From a virus: DNA of 64,000 nt. The stretch spans positions 110,281-174,280 of the IMG/VR virus record IMGVR_UViG_3300036985_006248; one strand, written 5' to 3'. The notes under the pieces are model-generated. The model was not told where the DNA came from. It saw only the letters and a program-made list of their open reading frames with translations, and did not search any database. Positions within the stretch are counted from its first letter, which is position 1. Every line of letters begins with the position of its first letter. This document shows, one piece after another, positions 51,163-59,544 of the stretch. The translations under genes and the position numbers were made by a program.

Positions 51163-51771
51163 TTATCCTTTTACAATATCGTTTAATAATCTATTCAAGC
51201 GGTCTGCTTTTGTCCAAATTTTATTTGGATCCACAATGCGGTTTTTTCCTTCAGACATCATAAATGCGCCGGGAGTGCTTGGCTCTTGAACGAAGTCAAA
51301 ACATATAAGTTGAAAATCATCTTCAACGATTGTCTTTCCGCCTTCTTTGCGTGTACTGCCCAAGCCACGACTTGAAATGCCCAATTTAACTCCGCTTTCT
51401 ACAAGAGAACGAAGGATTTTGCCTGATGGAGTGTCAAGAACCTTTATTTTACCCATTACCCCATCCCCATTCCACCAAATATCGGTTACCATATGAGAAA
51501 CATTCTTTAAATTGACAACTGAATCTTCTGGATGGTCTAATTCTCCTAGGGCACGATGGTCAGCAACTATTTTTTTATAATTTTCAATTTCTCGATCAAG
51601 GACTTTTCGTCCATAAACACGGCCATTGCCGTTTTCGGTATCGCTCCTCTGCATAATTCCCGTGAGATACTTAGCGCCATTCTTAACTTCTAGTTTTTCC
51701 CCTTCCGATAATAAATCTTGGCAAACCATGTCAGGACACATTTCATACCATTCTCTAAGAAGTTCTTTCAT
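51163..51771 (-). CDS. prohead maturation protease (T4 gp21-like)
   Basis: The 202-residue protein has GELDHPED with H80 and GISSRGLG with S133/S134, the catalytic His and Ser of the gp21 serine protease family. T4 gp21 cleaves after (L/I)-x-E in capsid, scaffold and internal proteins during head maturation. Sites of this kind occur in the capsid protein and in four leader proteins here. Its start overlaps the stop of a GIY-YIG gene by ATGA, and its N-terminus resembles that of the endonuclease (see findings). Confidence 0.93.
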   Translation of the reverse strand: MKELLREWYEMCPDMVCQDLLSEGEKLEVKNGAKYLTGIMQRSDTENGNGRVYGRKVLDREIENYKKIVADHRALGELDHPEDSVVNLKNVSHMVTDIWWNGDGVMGKIKVLDTPSGKILRSLVESGVKLGISSRGLGSTRKEGGKTIVEDDFQLICFDFVQEPSTPGAFMMSEGKNRIVDPNKIWTKADRLNRLLNDIVKG

Positions 51772-52484
51772 TATATATTCTTCCAGTTTTTATTTTTTAC
51801 TATATTAGAAATTGCGCTCCAGCTAACTTCATAAACTCTAGAAATCACGGCAATTTTCATTCCAGTTTGGTAAAGCTCTCTTATTTTTAATACGTCTTCT
51901 TTATTTAATAGGGCTCTTGGATTATTTTCGCCCTTGGTTGCGGTACTAATTTTTTCCTTTGATTCTTCGGAGGATTTAAACCCCAGACGCGCTTTTGATA
52001 GTTTTGCTTTAGTCTCTTCTGAAAGAACCTTTCCCGTTTGTGCAAGACTCATTTTTTTCTTTGTTTCTTCAGAGTGTTTTTTACCTGTCCAAGAGTGACC
52101 ATGTTGCCGGATTCTTTCTTTCATAGCGTCGCCAAAGCTAGGCGGGTATTTATATCCTAGGGGACCACGAGGATGATGATAAATATTATATCCTACTTCT
52201 TCATTAAAAGAATTATAGAATTCCATCCAATATGTTTCTCTTTGTTCTAATACAATATGATCAAGGGCGGTGTTTTCGATTATTTCAAACTGAAACTGTT
52301 CTTGACCATATAGATTCCAAGCCTTTTGCAAATGATCATTGTGGTGTTTATTTTCTTTTAAATGTTGTCGATGCTTTGACCATCTTTGGTTAATAGCAAT
52401 AGAACTTCCAATATAAACCTTATTGTTTATAAGATTTGTTATTTTATAAATACCGATATATTCTCTAAGTAATTGTTTTGACAT
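51771..52484 (-). CDS. GIY-YIG homing endonuclease next to the prohead protease gene
   Basis: The ATG at 52484 is preferred; the TTG at 52535 would run through a hairpin. The core GIYKITNLINNKVYIGSS begins near residue 10. It is followed by an H-QRW-KHRQHL segment, NUMOD3-type repeats (GKKHSEETKKKMSLAQTGK) and a C-terminal helix-turn-helix like that of the first endonuclease. It probably targets the protease gene. Its first nine residues match the start of the protease, and there is no clear ribosome site. Confidence 0.9.
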   Translation of the reverse strand: MSKQLLREYIGIYKITNLINNKVYIGSSIAINQRWSKHRQHLKENKHHNDHLQKAWNLYGQEQFQFEIIENTALDHIVLEQRETYWMEFYNSFNEEVGYNIYHHPRGPLGYKYPPSFGDAMKERIRQHGHSWTGKKHSEETKKKMSLAQTGKVLSEETKAKLSKARLGFKSSEESKEKISTATKGENNPRALLNKEDVLKIRELYQTGMKIAVISRVYEVSWSAISNIVKNKNWKNI

Positions 52485-52501
52485 AGTTTTATATAAGGTT
52501 T

Positions 52502-52528
52502 TAGCCCTGATTTTTAAGGTCAGGGCTA
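52502..52528 (-). other. hairpin upstream of the GIY-YIG gene
   Basis: A perfect 9-base inverted repeat (TAGCCCTGA with TCAGGGCTA, 9-base loop) overlaps the stop of the 27-residue frame. No T-run follows, so it is not a good terminator. It may reduce expression of the endonuclease. Confidence 0.45.
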
Positions 52529-52609
52529 AATACAACTCCCGTTACAGCAGCGTCTCACGCCTTGTAACATATAACGACGAATATACGTAATATCTTCTTT
52601 ATTTCTCAT
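52526..52609 (-). CDS. possible 27-residue cysteine-rich peptide
   Basis: ATG at 52609 is preceded by AGAGGTG, a fair ribosome site, and opens 27 residues ending VRRCCNGSCI. It fills the gap between the membrane protein gene and the endonuclease. A real but very small gene is possible; nothing is known of its role. Confidence 0.3.
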   Translation of the reverse strand: MRNKEDITYIRRYMLQGVRRCCNGSCI

Positions 52610-52641
52610 GGTGGACACCTCTAGTAAATATAAGTAGTAAT

Positions 52642-52908
52642 TTATTCTTGTTTTTTCAATTTTATTGTTATACCATCATCATCCACCAAACGACTTAATA
52701 AATATGACATTCCAGAACTAATACAACCAGCTACAAATAGATTAAAAGGTAGGTCTATCATAAACCAATTAAAAACACCTACCCAGAAACCCATACACAT
52801 ACAGCATTTAAAGAAATGATGTTTTGGTCTAACGGCATCAAATATTTTGCCATAGACCAAAACCATCGTCATGCCATATGAGGCTAAAATGAAGATTAAT
52901 AGATTCAT
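52642..52908 (-). CDS. small membrane protein, DUF1360-like
   Basis: The 88-residue protein has two hydrophobic segments. FFKCCMCMGFWVGVFNW (near 32) recalls the CxxCxGFWxG signature of DUF1360 membrane proteins. It probably sits in the host inner membrane. Its function in phages is unknown. The start overlaps the stop of the Ala/Lys-rich gene by one base. Confidence 0.6.
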   Translation of the reverse strand: MNLLIFILASYGMTMVLVYGKIFDAVRPKHHFFKCCMCMGFWVGVFNWFMIDLPFNLFVAGCISSGMSYLLSRLVDDDGITIKLKKQE

Positions 52909-53369
52909 TACTCGCCAGTATTTGCGCCTGTAAGATTTTGAAGTTGTACCATTGCAGTTTGCAGAGCCTGCATAACACCGTCTAAGCTTCTTACTTCTGG
53001 CATGTCTAATCTTTCCATTCTGGCCACCAAACCACCTAGAGTTTGTTGTGCCGCTCTCAAAGAAGCAGAAGCTTTAGTAGCCAACGGTGCTATATCAGAA
53101 GCGGCGCTCGCTTTTTTCGCTTGTTGAACTGCTCCACCTACGGCTTGACCAACCTTTTTTGCTTGGCCTGCTACCGCTTGTGTGGCAGCTTTTGCTTTGC
53201 TCGCCACCGCTTGACCGGCTTTTTGAGCAGCTTGAACGCCAGCTTTTTTTGCAGTACCACCTAAACTCTTTAAAAAGTCCATCGCTCCTTCATCTAATTG
53301 TCCTTCTTCGGCCATCTTTTGCATTTCTTCATTGATAACTTGTTTTAAATATTCTTGCGTAACTCTCAT
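52908..53369 (-). CDS. leader-bearing Ala/Lys-rich protein, putative prohead-targeted DNA-binding protein
   Basis: Residues 1-22 (MRVTQEYLKQVINEEMQKM) are the shared leader. L25-D26-E27 followed by G28 fits gp21 cleavage, at the same position as in the protein at 53399. The middle, residues 38-90, is a histone-H1-like run of Ala, Lys and Gln (AQKAGQAVASKAKAATQAV), suited to binding packaged DNA. The C-terminal 50 residues are helical. The ribosome site is nearly identical to those of the genes at 53399 and 14945. Confidence 0.65.
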   Translation of the reverse strand: MRVTQEYLKQVINEEMQKMAEEGQLDEGAMDFLKSLGGTAKKAGVQAAQKAGQAVASKAKAATQAVAGQAKKVGQAVGGAVQQAKKASAASDIAPLATKASASLRAAQQTLGGLVARMERLDMPEVRSLDGVMQALQTAMVQLQNLTGANTGE

Positions 53370-53398
53370 TTTTTTATTTCCTTTGTTATATTGACTTC

Positions 53399-53659
53399 TT
53401 ATTCGTGTACAGGTGCAGCGGGAGTCATAGTTGACTTTGATACAGCCGCTAAAGTGGCAGCAAATTTCTTATCGTCTTGTCCTAATTGTGCGCCGAGTTT
53501 TGCCAGAAGAGCTTCTAAAGTTTTTTCATCAAGGCCAAGCATATAACTAGCGATATCGCCTAAATAAGTTGGGCGAGCTTCGTTTAATTCTCCTTCTTCT
53601 GACATTTGTTCTATTTGTTCTTTGATAAGTTGCTTCAAATATTGCTTTGTAACTTTCAT
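53399..53659 (-). CDS. leader-bearing small protein, putative prohead-targeted
   Basis: Residues 1-22 (MKVTKQYLKQLIKEQIEQMS) are the shared leader. L25-N26-E27 followed by A28 fits gp21 cleavage exactly as in the neighbouring gene. The remaining 58 residues are a helical domain (LGDIASYMLGLDEKTLEALL). The 5' region is almost identical to that of the genes at 52908 and 14945. Confidence 0.65.
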   Translation of the reverse strand: MKVTKQYLKQLIKEQIEQMSEEGELNEARPTYLGDIASYMLGLDEKTLEALLAKLGAQLGQDDKKFAATLAAVSKSTMTPAAPVHE

Positions 53660-53683
53660 TTTTTTATTTTCCTTTGTTATACG

Positions 53684-54205
53684 TTAATAATTATAACGGT
53701 AAATACCACGAGTCGGGAAACCATACTTAGGCACTGAGCCTTTGTATGGCTCTTGAGGCACTTCGCCTAATTCTGTAGAATCTTCTACATCTGGTTTCAG
53801 TAATTCTTTTTCCATGGCATCTTCATAGGCTTGTTCATATTCAAAAGCTGGGCGTTCTTCTTCGATAAAATTTGCTAAGTTATATACAACAACTTGTAAT
53901 GAATCTACACCTTCTGGTGCTTCTTTCGAATAATTGCCTTGTAAAGAACCGTAGACGTTACCGCTAAAAACACTTTCAGGTAAGATAATACCTTTTTGAA
54001 TCATATACTTGAATAATCTTTCTTGTAACTTGTATATGCTATCGGTTTGTTCATTTTTAGGTAAAACAAGAACTTTAGATTTTTCTGGCATCACGATTAT
54101 GTCTATTTCTGGATGTTCTCTTAACATAAAGTCACCAGAAAGAGTTTTACGAATGTTTACTTCTTTCTCGATTCCAGCTTTATCCTTTATGGTTACCTTA
54201 ATCAT
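53684..54205 (-). CDS. hypothetical head-region protein (173 aa)
   Basis: The 173-residue protein (MIKVTIKDKAGIEKEVNI, then LPESVFSGNVYGSLQGNY near 97) lies between the portal neighbour and the leader genes. It has no membrane segment and looks alpha/beta. A virion or assembly role is suggested by position only. Confidence 0.5.
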   Translation of the reverse strand: MIKVTIKDKAGIEKEVNIRKTLSGDFMLREHPEIDIIVMPEKSKVLVLPKNEQTDSIYKLQERLFKYMIQKGIILPESVFSGNVYGSLQGNYSKEAPEGVDSLQVVVYNLANFIEEERPAFEYEQAYEDAMEKELLKPDVEDSTELGEVPQEPYKGSVPKYGFPTRGIYRYNY

Positions 54206-55025
54206 TCTTTTCTACCTCATGAACAAACTGTTGAATTTTTAAAAGGTTTTCCAACATATCGGCAGACATTTCTTTTTTATCTTTAAACTCTTTAATGATA
54301 TCCATCAATTTTTTCGTCTTCTCAACCATGTAAACGTCATTTTTAACATGTTCACTCGATAGTGCTGTTTTGATTTTATCATTTAAGTTCGATAGCTGTT
54401 CATTCAGATAAACCTTAAGCTCGATTCCTTCATCGGCAAACGAGCTAATATATTTTGTTAACAAATCTTTTTGTTCACTCAGCAATCCAGAGTATTTCTC
54501 ATTAAACTTCTTTACAAAGCTCTTGAATACAAGGTTATCGATGTGTTTAAGACCATCTTTTTGTTCGCTTAATACTTCAAAACGCTTTAAGGTTTCCTGC
54601 TCAAGTACAATCTTTTCTTTGATTGAGATATTATCACTAAAAATCTGTGCAATCGTAGCTAAATCTTTATAGTGCGGAACAAAGTTGTTGTATACATGAG
54701 CGCCAATTGTTTTATTTATCTTATTAATAAGACGAGTCTGTTCATTAAACAATAAACGCTTGTCAAGACACATATAGCGGTTTTTTGCTTCCGTTAAATA
54801 TTTTTCTGCTAACGATTTATCTATCTCAGGATCTTTTAAGCTGTCATAGAGACTCAGTTCTTCTGATAAGGGAGCTTGTGGATTGAAATATTCAACGATG
54901 ATTTCTTTAACAGCAGATAAGACTTTTAAATCTTTAGATAACGTCGCTTTAGTGCCTTCTCTTACTAATACTTCATAAAGAAAAGCGGTATTTCTTTTTT
55001 TGTTATGTTTAAAAACTGAACTCAT
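54198..55025 (-). CDS. hypothetical helical protein adjacent to the portal gene (275 aa)
   Basis: The 275-residue protein is largely helical and charged, with several coiled-coil stretches (EQTRLINKINKTIGAHVYNN near 95 and VYMVEKTKKLMDIIKEFKDK near 234). It lies just downstream of the portal gene. In T4 the gene next to portal on this side encodes scaffold-related proteins. No family is recognised. Confidence 0.5.
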   Translation of the reverse strand: MSSVFKHNKKRNTAFLYEVLVREGTKATLSKDLKVLSAVKEIIVEYFNPQAPLSEELSLYDSLKDPEIDKSLAEKYLTEAKNRYMCLDKRLLFNEQTRLINKINKTIGAHVYNNFVPHYKDLATIAQIFSDNISIKEKIVLEQETLKRFEVLSEQKDGLKHIDNLVFKSFVKKFNEKYSGLLSEQKDLLTKYISSFADEGIELKVYLNEQLSNLNDKIKTALSSEHVKNDVYMVEKTKKLMDIIKEFKDKKEMSADMLENLLKIQQFVHEVEKND

Positions 55026-55080
55026 ATATATTTTCCTTGAACAATATTTTATATTTAATATTGTTATTATCGCAGAATTT

Positions 55081-57948
55081 TTATTTATTCTCCGTTTTTT
55101 TCTCTTCTGTAAGTAGTCGTGAGCTTAGTGATTTAAGTTTATTATCAATCTCTAACAATAATTTTTCATCTTTTTCAAAGAAGTCTTCTTTTTCTTCGTT
55201 AAAGATGCCTCTTCCTGCTCTAGAGAGATCCTTTGAGCCAGCAAATAAGTTACGATAAGCCGAAGTTACCGATTCTGGAGTGTGAGTCTTTTCTATGTGA
55301 CGGCTGCGGGCTCCTGAAGGACGTGCATCAACCGCTACTGGCTTATACCACTTGCCATTTGCTCCTTTAGTTAGATGTGACCCATCATCTCTACGACCCG
55401 GTGCTGCTAATAAATTACTTTCTTCTCCTCCAGCTTCACCCGCAGCAGCTTCTCCTCCAGCCGCTTCACCTTCCGCACCAACTTCACCACCGGGCGCGGG
55501 AACTTCGGCACCTTCTGGTGCAACGCCTAAATCAGTATTTAGTGTGCTACCGCCAACTGTGCCTGTATCTGTTGCATCACCGGATTCAACTGATTTTTCA
55601 AATTGCTTATCATAATATAAGTCTCTTTGAATACGCAAGAAATCGTTATCATTAATTTTAAATAGGTTTTCAAATACCCAACGCTTGCTAAATCCATTTT
55701 CTTTGGCTGTACTAGCGACTTCTAATTGAGCTTTAAAATGTTCTATCTCTTGTAATTCGCTAATTTTTGAAGGATTATTCAAACGTAGACGGAACTTTAA
55801 CAAATCTTCATTTCGGTAACCAAGGGTATAAAGATGGATAATACCAACCTTCTCTAACTCGCTTACTATTACTCTCTGTAGACGTTGGATGGTACGAGCG
55901 AAACGTATATCTTTTTGCGCTAAGGTGCTCTTGTCTTCTGATGCGTCTTTGCCGGATGAAAGATAAGATTGAGGTACTTTTAAAGCAGAGAAGAGTTTAT
56001 CGCGCAAGTATTGAACGTCGTCAATATCTCCTGTAAACTCACCACCCTTCAAATTTTCAATTTTTGTTCCGCTTTGTGTCCCACGAACAGGAATATAAAA
56101 GTCTTCATCGATGCTCATAGGGTTATAACGCAAGTCAACACGACCAGTGTTTGGATCAACTATTTGGTTGCGCTTCATCTGCGTCACTATCTTTTGAATA
56201 TATTGTTCAACTTCTGGTGGTGAAACATTTCCAACGTCAATGTAGAAAACTCTGCGTTCTGGCGAGCGCACGATGCGATATGCCATCATCGCATCCTCCA
56301 TTAAATTTAATTGTCTCCATATCCTTCTGGCAGGCTCCAACACTGAAGTTCCATAAGGTGAATATTTATCTTGTCCTAGAATTCTGAAATGGGCTATCTG
56401 CCAGTTTTCAAATGTAATACCGGCGCTGTTCCATTGAAACTGTACATAATTTGGATTGCTTTCGTCCTCTCCTTCTAGACGCTCTACTTCAGGTGAAGGT
56501 AAGCCCAAGACACTCTTAACACCGATCTTTTCATCGATATCTAAATAAAGAAAGAAATCACCAAACTTACACATTGTGCGGCACCAAGAAAACAAATTTG
56601 ATTCAAGGTTTAATATATTAAAATAAAGGTGATGTAATATATTTTTAATTTCTTCATTCTTGCTATCGATAATAACAACTTGACGGTATTGGTTACTTGT
56701 TGTCATTTCATCGGCATAAATATCCATGGTCGATGCAATCTCGGGCGTGTTATGAGATATCACACTATCAGTAGCAAAGTTTTTGTACCCGTCTACGGTT
56801 AAGTCATATAAATCAATAAACCCGTAATATTCAACAGAAGCAACCTTATGGTTGGCGTAATTCTCCGCAAAATCTGTAAAGTTTTTGTAACCGTTAGCTC
56901 TAATACGGTTATTTAACTTCATGTAGGTCGTGCCGAGTTTTTCTGCTAGCTGATTTGAATTCATGTCCTTTGTGTAGGCAGAACAAATCATATTAAAATC
57001 TAAAGTCTTGTCAAAACGAGGGTTTTTATCACCATCATTATTCTGTCCCGCGTTTTTCCAATCGGCATTGTAAGTTTTGGCAAATACTTCGAAGTTCTTA
57101 AAACCTTTGGACTTTAATTTGCGTTTAATTGTCGGCGGATTTGTGTTCAAAATCTTGCACAGATTATTTTGATTGTATCCTCTAGTATCACAAACGCTCA
57201 ATATCTTTTCAAACGTAATATCTTTACGTTCCGCAGGATTGTTGTTCTTCATCCATTCTGAATGTCGCTTGCTAAATTGGTCCCACCAACCATCTTCTTC
57301 ATCTTTCTGACCGTGGATCAAATCTTTACGGTAAAAGGGCATCATGGCATCACCAGTTTTAAGTTGGGAAATGGTGCGATAAGAGCCGTCTCTTAACATG
57401 AGACGGTGGTCTTCGGTTCCAATTATTTCTTGGCCGTTATCAAATGTGACTTTCCAAGCATGGTCAGTTCTCGTTTTTCTCGCTTGACGACCAATTGCTG
57501 GGACAATTTGTTTTTTTGTATGGTCGTATGAATAAACGATGAATTCCTTGTCTAATCCATTCTCGGACAACTCACGCAATGTCTTATATCCATTTGGTAC
57601 AGCAATTTTTGTATCGCCGTGAAGACAAAACTCCATTTGATCAAAGTCACTATAGCGTTCTGCACGACTTTGATTAGCCATGATGTTGCTTTGGATAGAT
57701 TCAAAGGGGTTATAGCTTTTCTTCTTGAAGTTCTGTCCGCTGGCACTAGTAAACTTATAGCGGTCTAAGTCACGACGCTTAAAACGTACCTGTGACTGGT
57801 CACGAAAACTGGATAGAGGACCAGAGAATAATCTGGTTAAGCCCGTATACAGGGGCGAATCGTTATTACGAGGATTTCTCTTTCCTCCTTGACCATTTAT
57901 TTTACTGTTTAATGGATTACCTTTTTTAAAACCGTTATTGTCTGCCAT
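55081..57948 (-). CDS. portal protein (gp20-like) containing an intein
   Basis: The precursor has 955 residues. Residues 1-107 and 401 onward form the portal vertex protein, a dodecamer at the DNA entry point. After splicing DFDQMEF joins TPEIASTMDIYADE, and GTSVLEPARRIWRQLNLMED near 530 is a portal-family stretch. Residues 108-400 are an intein. A Gly/Ala/Glu-rich linker near 800-850 is followed by a C-terminal segment (GRRDDGSHLTKGANGKWYKP) not seen in T4 gp20. The order of terminase then portal is the T4-like one. Confidence 0.9.
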   Translation of the reverse strand: MADNNGFKKGNPLNSKINGQGGKRNPRNNDSPLYTGLTRLFSGPLSSFRDQSQVRFKRRDLDRYKFTSASGQNFKKKSYNPFESIQSNIMANQSRAERYSDFDQMEFCLHGDTKIAVPNGYKTLRELSENGLDKEFIVYSYDHTKKQIVPAIGRQARKTRTDHAWKVTFDNGQEIIGTEDHRLMLRDGSYRTISQLKTGDAMMPFYRKDLIHGQKDEEDGWWDQFSKRHSEWMKNNNPAERKDITFEKILSVCDTRGYNQNNLCKILNTNPPTIKRKLKSKGFKNFEVFAKTYNADWKNAGQNNDGDKNPRFDKTLDFNMICSAYTKDMNSNQLAEKLGTTYMKLNNRIRANGYKNFTDFAENYANHKVASVEYYGFIDLYDLTVDGYKNFATDSVISHNTPEIASTMDIYADEMTTSNQYRQVVIIDSKNEEIKNILHHLYFNILNLESNLFSWCRTMCKFGDFFLYLDIDEKIGVKSVLGLPSPEVERLEGEDESNPNYVQFQWNSAGITFENWQIAHFRILGQDKYSPYGTSVLEPARRIWRQLNLMEDAMMAYRIVRSPERRVFYIDVGNVSPPEVEQYIQKIVTQMKRNQIVDPNTGRVDLRYNPMSIDEDFYIPVRGTQSGTKIENLKGGEFTGDIDDVQYLRDKLFSALKVPQSYLSSGKDASEDKSTLAQKDIRFARTIQRLQRVIVSELEKVGIIHLYTLGYRNEDLLKFRLRLNNPSKISELQEIEHFKAQLEVASTAKENGFSKRWVFENLFKINDNDFLRIQRDLYYDKQFEKSVESGDATDTGTVGGSTLNTDLGVAPEGAEVPAPGGEVGAEGEAAGGEAAAGEAGGEESNLLAAPGRRDDGSHLTKGANGKWYKPVAVDARPSGARSRHIEKTHTPESVTSAYRNLFAGSKDLSRAGRGIFNEEKEDFFEKDEKLLLEIDNKLKSLSSRLLTEEKKTENK
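56749..57627 (-). other. intein in the portal precursor with DNA-binding repeats
   Basis: This encodes residues 108-400. It starts with CLHGDTKIAVPNG (Cys1), has block B as GTEDHRLML near 177, and ends VISHN before Thr401, so the +1 nucleophile is Thr. Between the splice blocks lie about 150 residues with two helix-turn-helix-type repeats (ending KGFKNFEVFA near 281 and NGYKNFTDFA near 352) and a NUMOD3-like segment (EWMKNNNPAER). No LAGLIDADG or HNH motif is seen, so a nuclease is not evident. Confidence 0.85.
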
Positions 57949-57949
57949 T

Positions 57950-59527
57950 TTAGCCCTTTATTATCCAGTTATATTCTCTATACATATTTTGCATTTGTTG
58001 CTGCTTTCGGCTACGTTCTTCGTTGACAATTCCACGTACTGAAGTGTCTAAATAATTGCCACCTTTAGTAATAGCGTCAAGGAATGCCCTAGAATACTCT
58101 AAATTGCGCTCGTTGTTAACAATTGCTGTATCCCGTACCCAACAGCCAATGGCTAAAGACATTACAAGGTCGTCGTTATAGCTCTTCTGAGCCTCTGGAC
58201 GGCCATTTACCCAAACGAAAGTATCTAATTCATTAACAAGTCTTTGTGAATTAATCTTAATACTTTTATTACGTATAAATTCTTCTAATTTTGCAACAAT
58301 CAATGGACGGGTTTTCATTGTTGTAGTAAATCCGGGGACAGTATTTGCTCCGTATTGCGATTGCATGCTATCAACAAACTCATGTGTTGATTTAGTAGAA
58401 TAATAAACGTTTGGATACCGCATCTCAATAAGTTTTGTTATTACAGAGAAACCTATATTGTTATTTTCAACTACAATCATGCAGTTACCATATTCTTGTC
58501 CAGCATCAAACAACAATTTAGCAAAATTGTCTAAATCAACCTTGCCTTGGTATTCAGCCACTTGCTCCATGTTTTTAATGTCAAGAATATGGAAAACGGA
58601 ATAATCTTTTCCGTCACCACGAGCAACGTCGGCTGTCAAGAGATAGGAACCATCATGTTCGTGTTGTTTCCAAATGTAATAATTGCGGTCGATCCATGAA
58701 CGATATTTAGGCTCACTAACTAACTTCTTTAATTTTGAAAGATCTTCTGGATTCATTACTGTTTCGCCAGAAGCATTGAAGTTACATTGGAATTCTTGAG
58801 CTATTTGACGCTTGCTCATGTTGCGTGTCATATTTTCAAACCACGCTTGTGTATACTCAGGATGAATATCCCAAGGGAGTTTTGTTGGTTTGAAATTATT
58901 TTGTGCTGATTCGCTTTCTACGTAAGTTTTGTGAAACCAATTACCAACGCCATTTGGGGTTGATAATGCAATGCACCGTCCACCAGTAGAAAGAGTTGGT
59001 AATAAGCCCGTCCACAAATCATCCATGTCATCTACAAAGGCTGCTTCATCAACAATTAACAATGAAAGCGCCTGAGAACGACCGGCATCTTTTGACGTTG
59101 GAACACCGTGAATCTTTGAACCATTAGTTAGTTCAAGTTTTGTTTTATTATTGACGCTTACTTCAGCGATTTTGATCCATTCTGGAACGCTATCGATAAT
59201 GTCTTTTACTTTTTCAACTATTTCTATTGCTGTATTGAGCTTTGTTGCCATTACAAGGATGTTTCGTTCTTTATGAAACAGAAGCATCCAAGCACTATAA
59301 CCGGCAACTATAGTTGAAATACCCATTTGCCGAGATTTCAGGATGACGTTGAAACGATGATCATGAAAGTCATTTAATAGGTCTTTCTGAAACTTATAAG
59401 TGTGAAAAGGTATTAATCCTCTATTCTGATGTACGATTTTAGCGTAGTTATCTAAGAAGTAGGCTGGATCTTTGCCACACTTTAATATCTCTTTAGTAAT
59501 TTCCTCTTTTGATAACTTATACGCCAT
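57950..59527 (-). CDS. large terminase subunit (gp17-like)
   Basis: The 525-residue DNA-packaging motor has an ATPase domain with SRQMGIST near 65 (Walker A) and LLIVDEAAF near 156 (Walker B). The nuclease domain carries TADVARGDGKDYS near 298, VVENNNIG near 352 and NDDLVMSLAIG near 455. These are the usual acidic residues of the RNase-H-like fold that cuts the concatemer. No small terminase gene is obvious nearby. Confidence 0.95.
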   Translation of the reverse strand: MAYKLSKEEITKEILKCGKDPAYFLDNYAKIVHQNRGLIPFHTYKFQKDLLNDFHDHRFNVILKSRQMGISTIVAGYSAWMLLFHKERNILVMATKLNTAIEIVEKVKDIIDSVPEWIKIAEVSVNNKTKLELTNGSKIHGVPTSKDAGRSQALSLLIVDEAAFVDDMDDLWTGLLPTLSTGGRCIALSTPNGVGNWFHKTYVESESAQNNFKPTKLPWDIHPEYTQAWFENMTRNMSKRQIAQEFQCNFNASGETVMNPEDLSKLKKLVSEPKYRSWIDRNYYIWKQHEHDGSYLLTADVARGDGKDYSVFHILDIKNMEQVAEYQGKVDLDNFAKLLFDAGQEYGNCMIVVENNNIGFSVITKLIEMRYPNVYYSTKSTHEFVDSMQSQYGANTVPGFTTTMKTRPLIVAKLEEFIRNKSIKINSQRLVNELDTFVWVNGRPEAQKSYNDDLVMSLAIGCWVRDTAIVNNERNLEYSRAFLDAITKGGNYLDTSVRGIVNEERSRKQQQMQNMYREYNWIIKG

Positions 59528-59544
59528 GTCATTACCTTATTACC

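Noticed and set aside
57000-57300. LAGLIDADG or HNH domain in the portal intein
   Set aside because: No such motif can be read; only DNA-binding repeats are visible.
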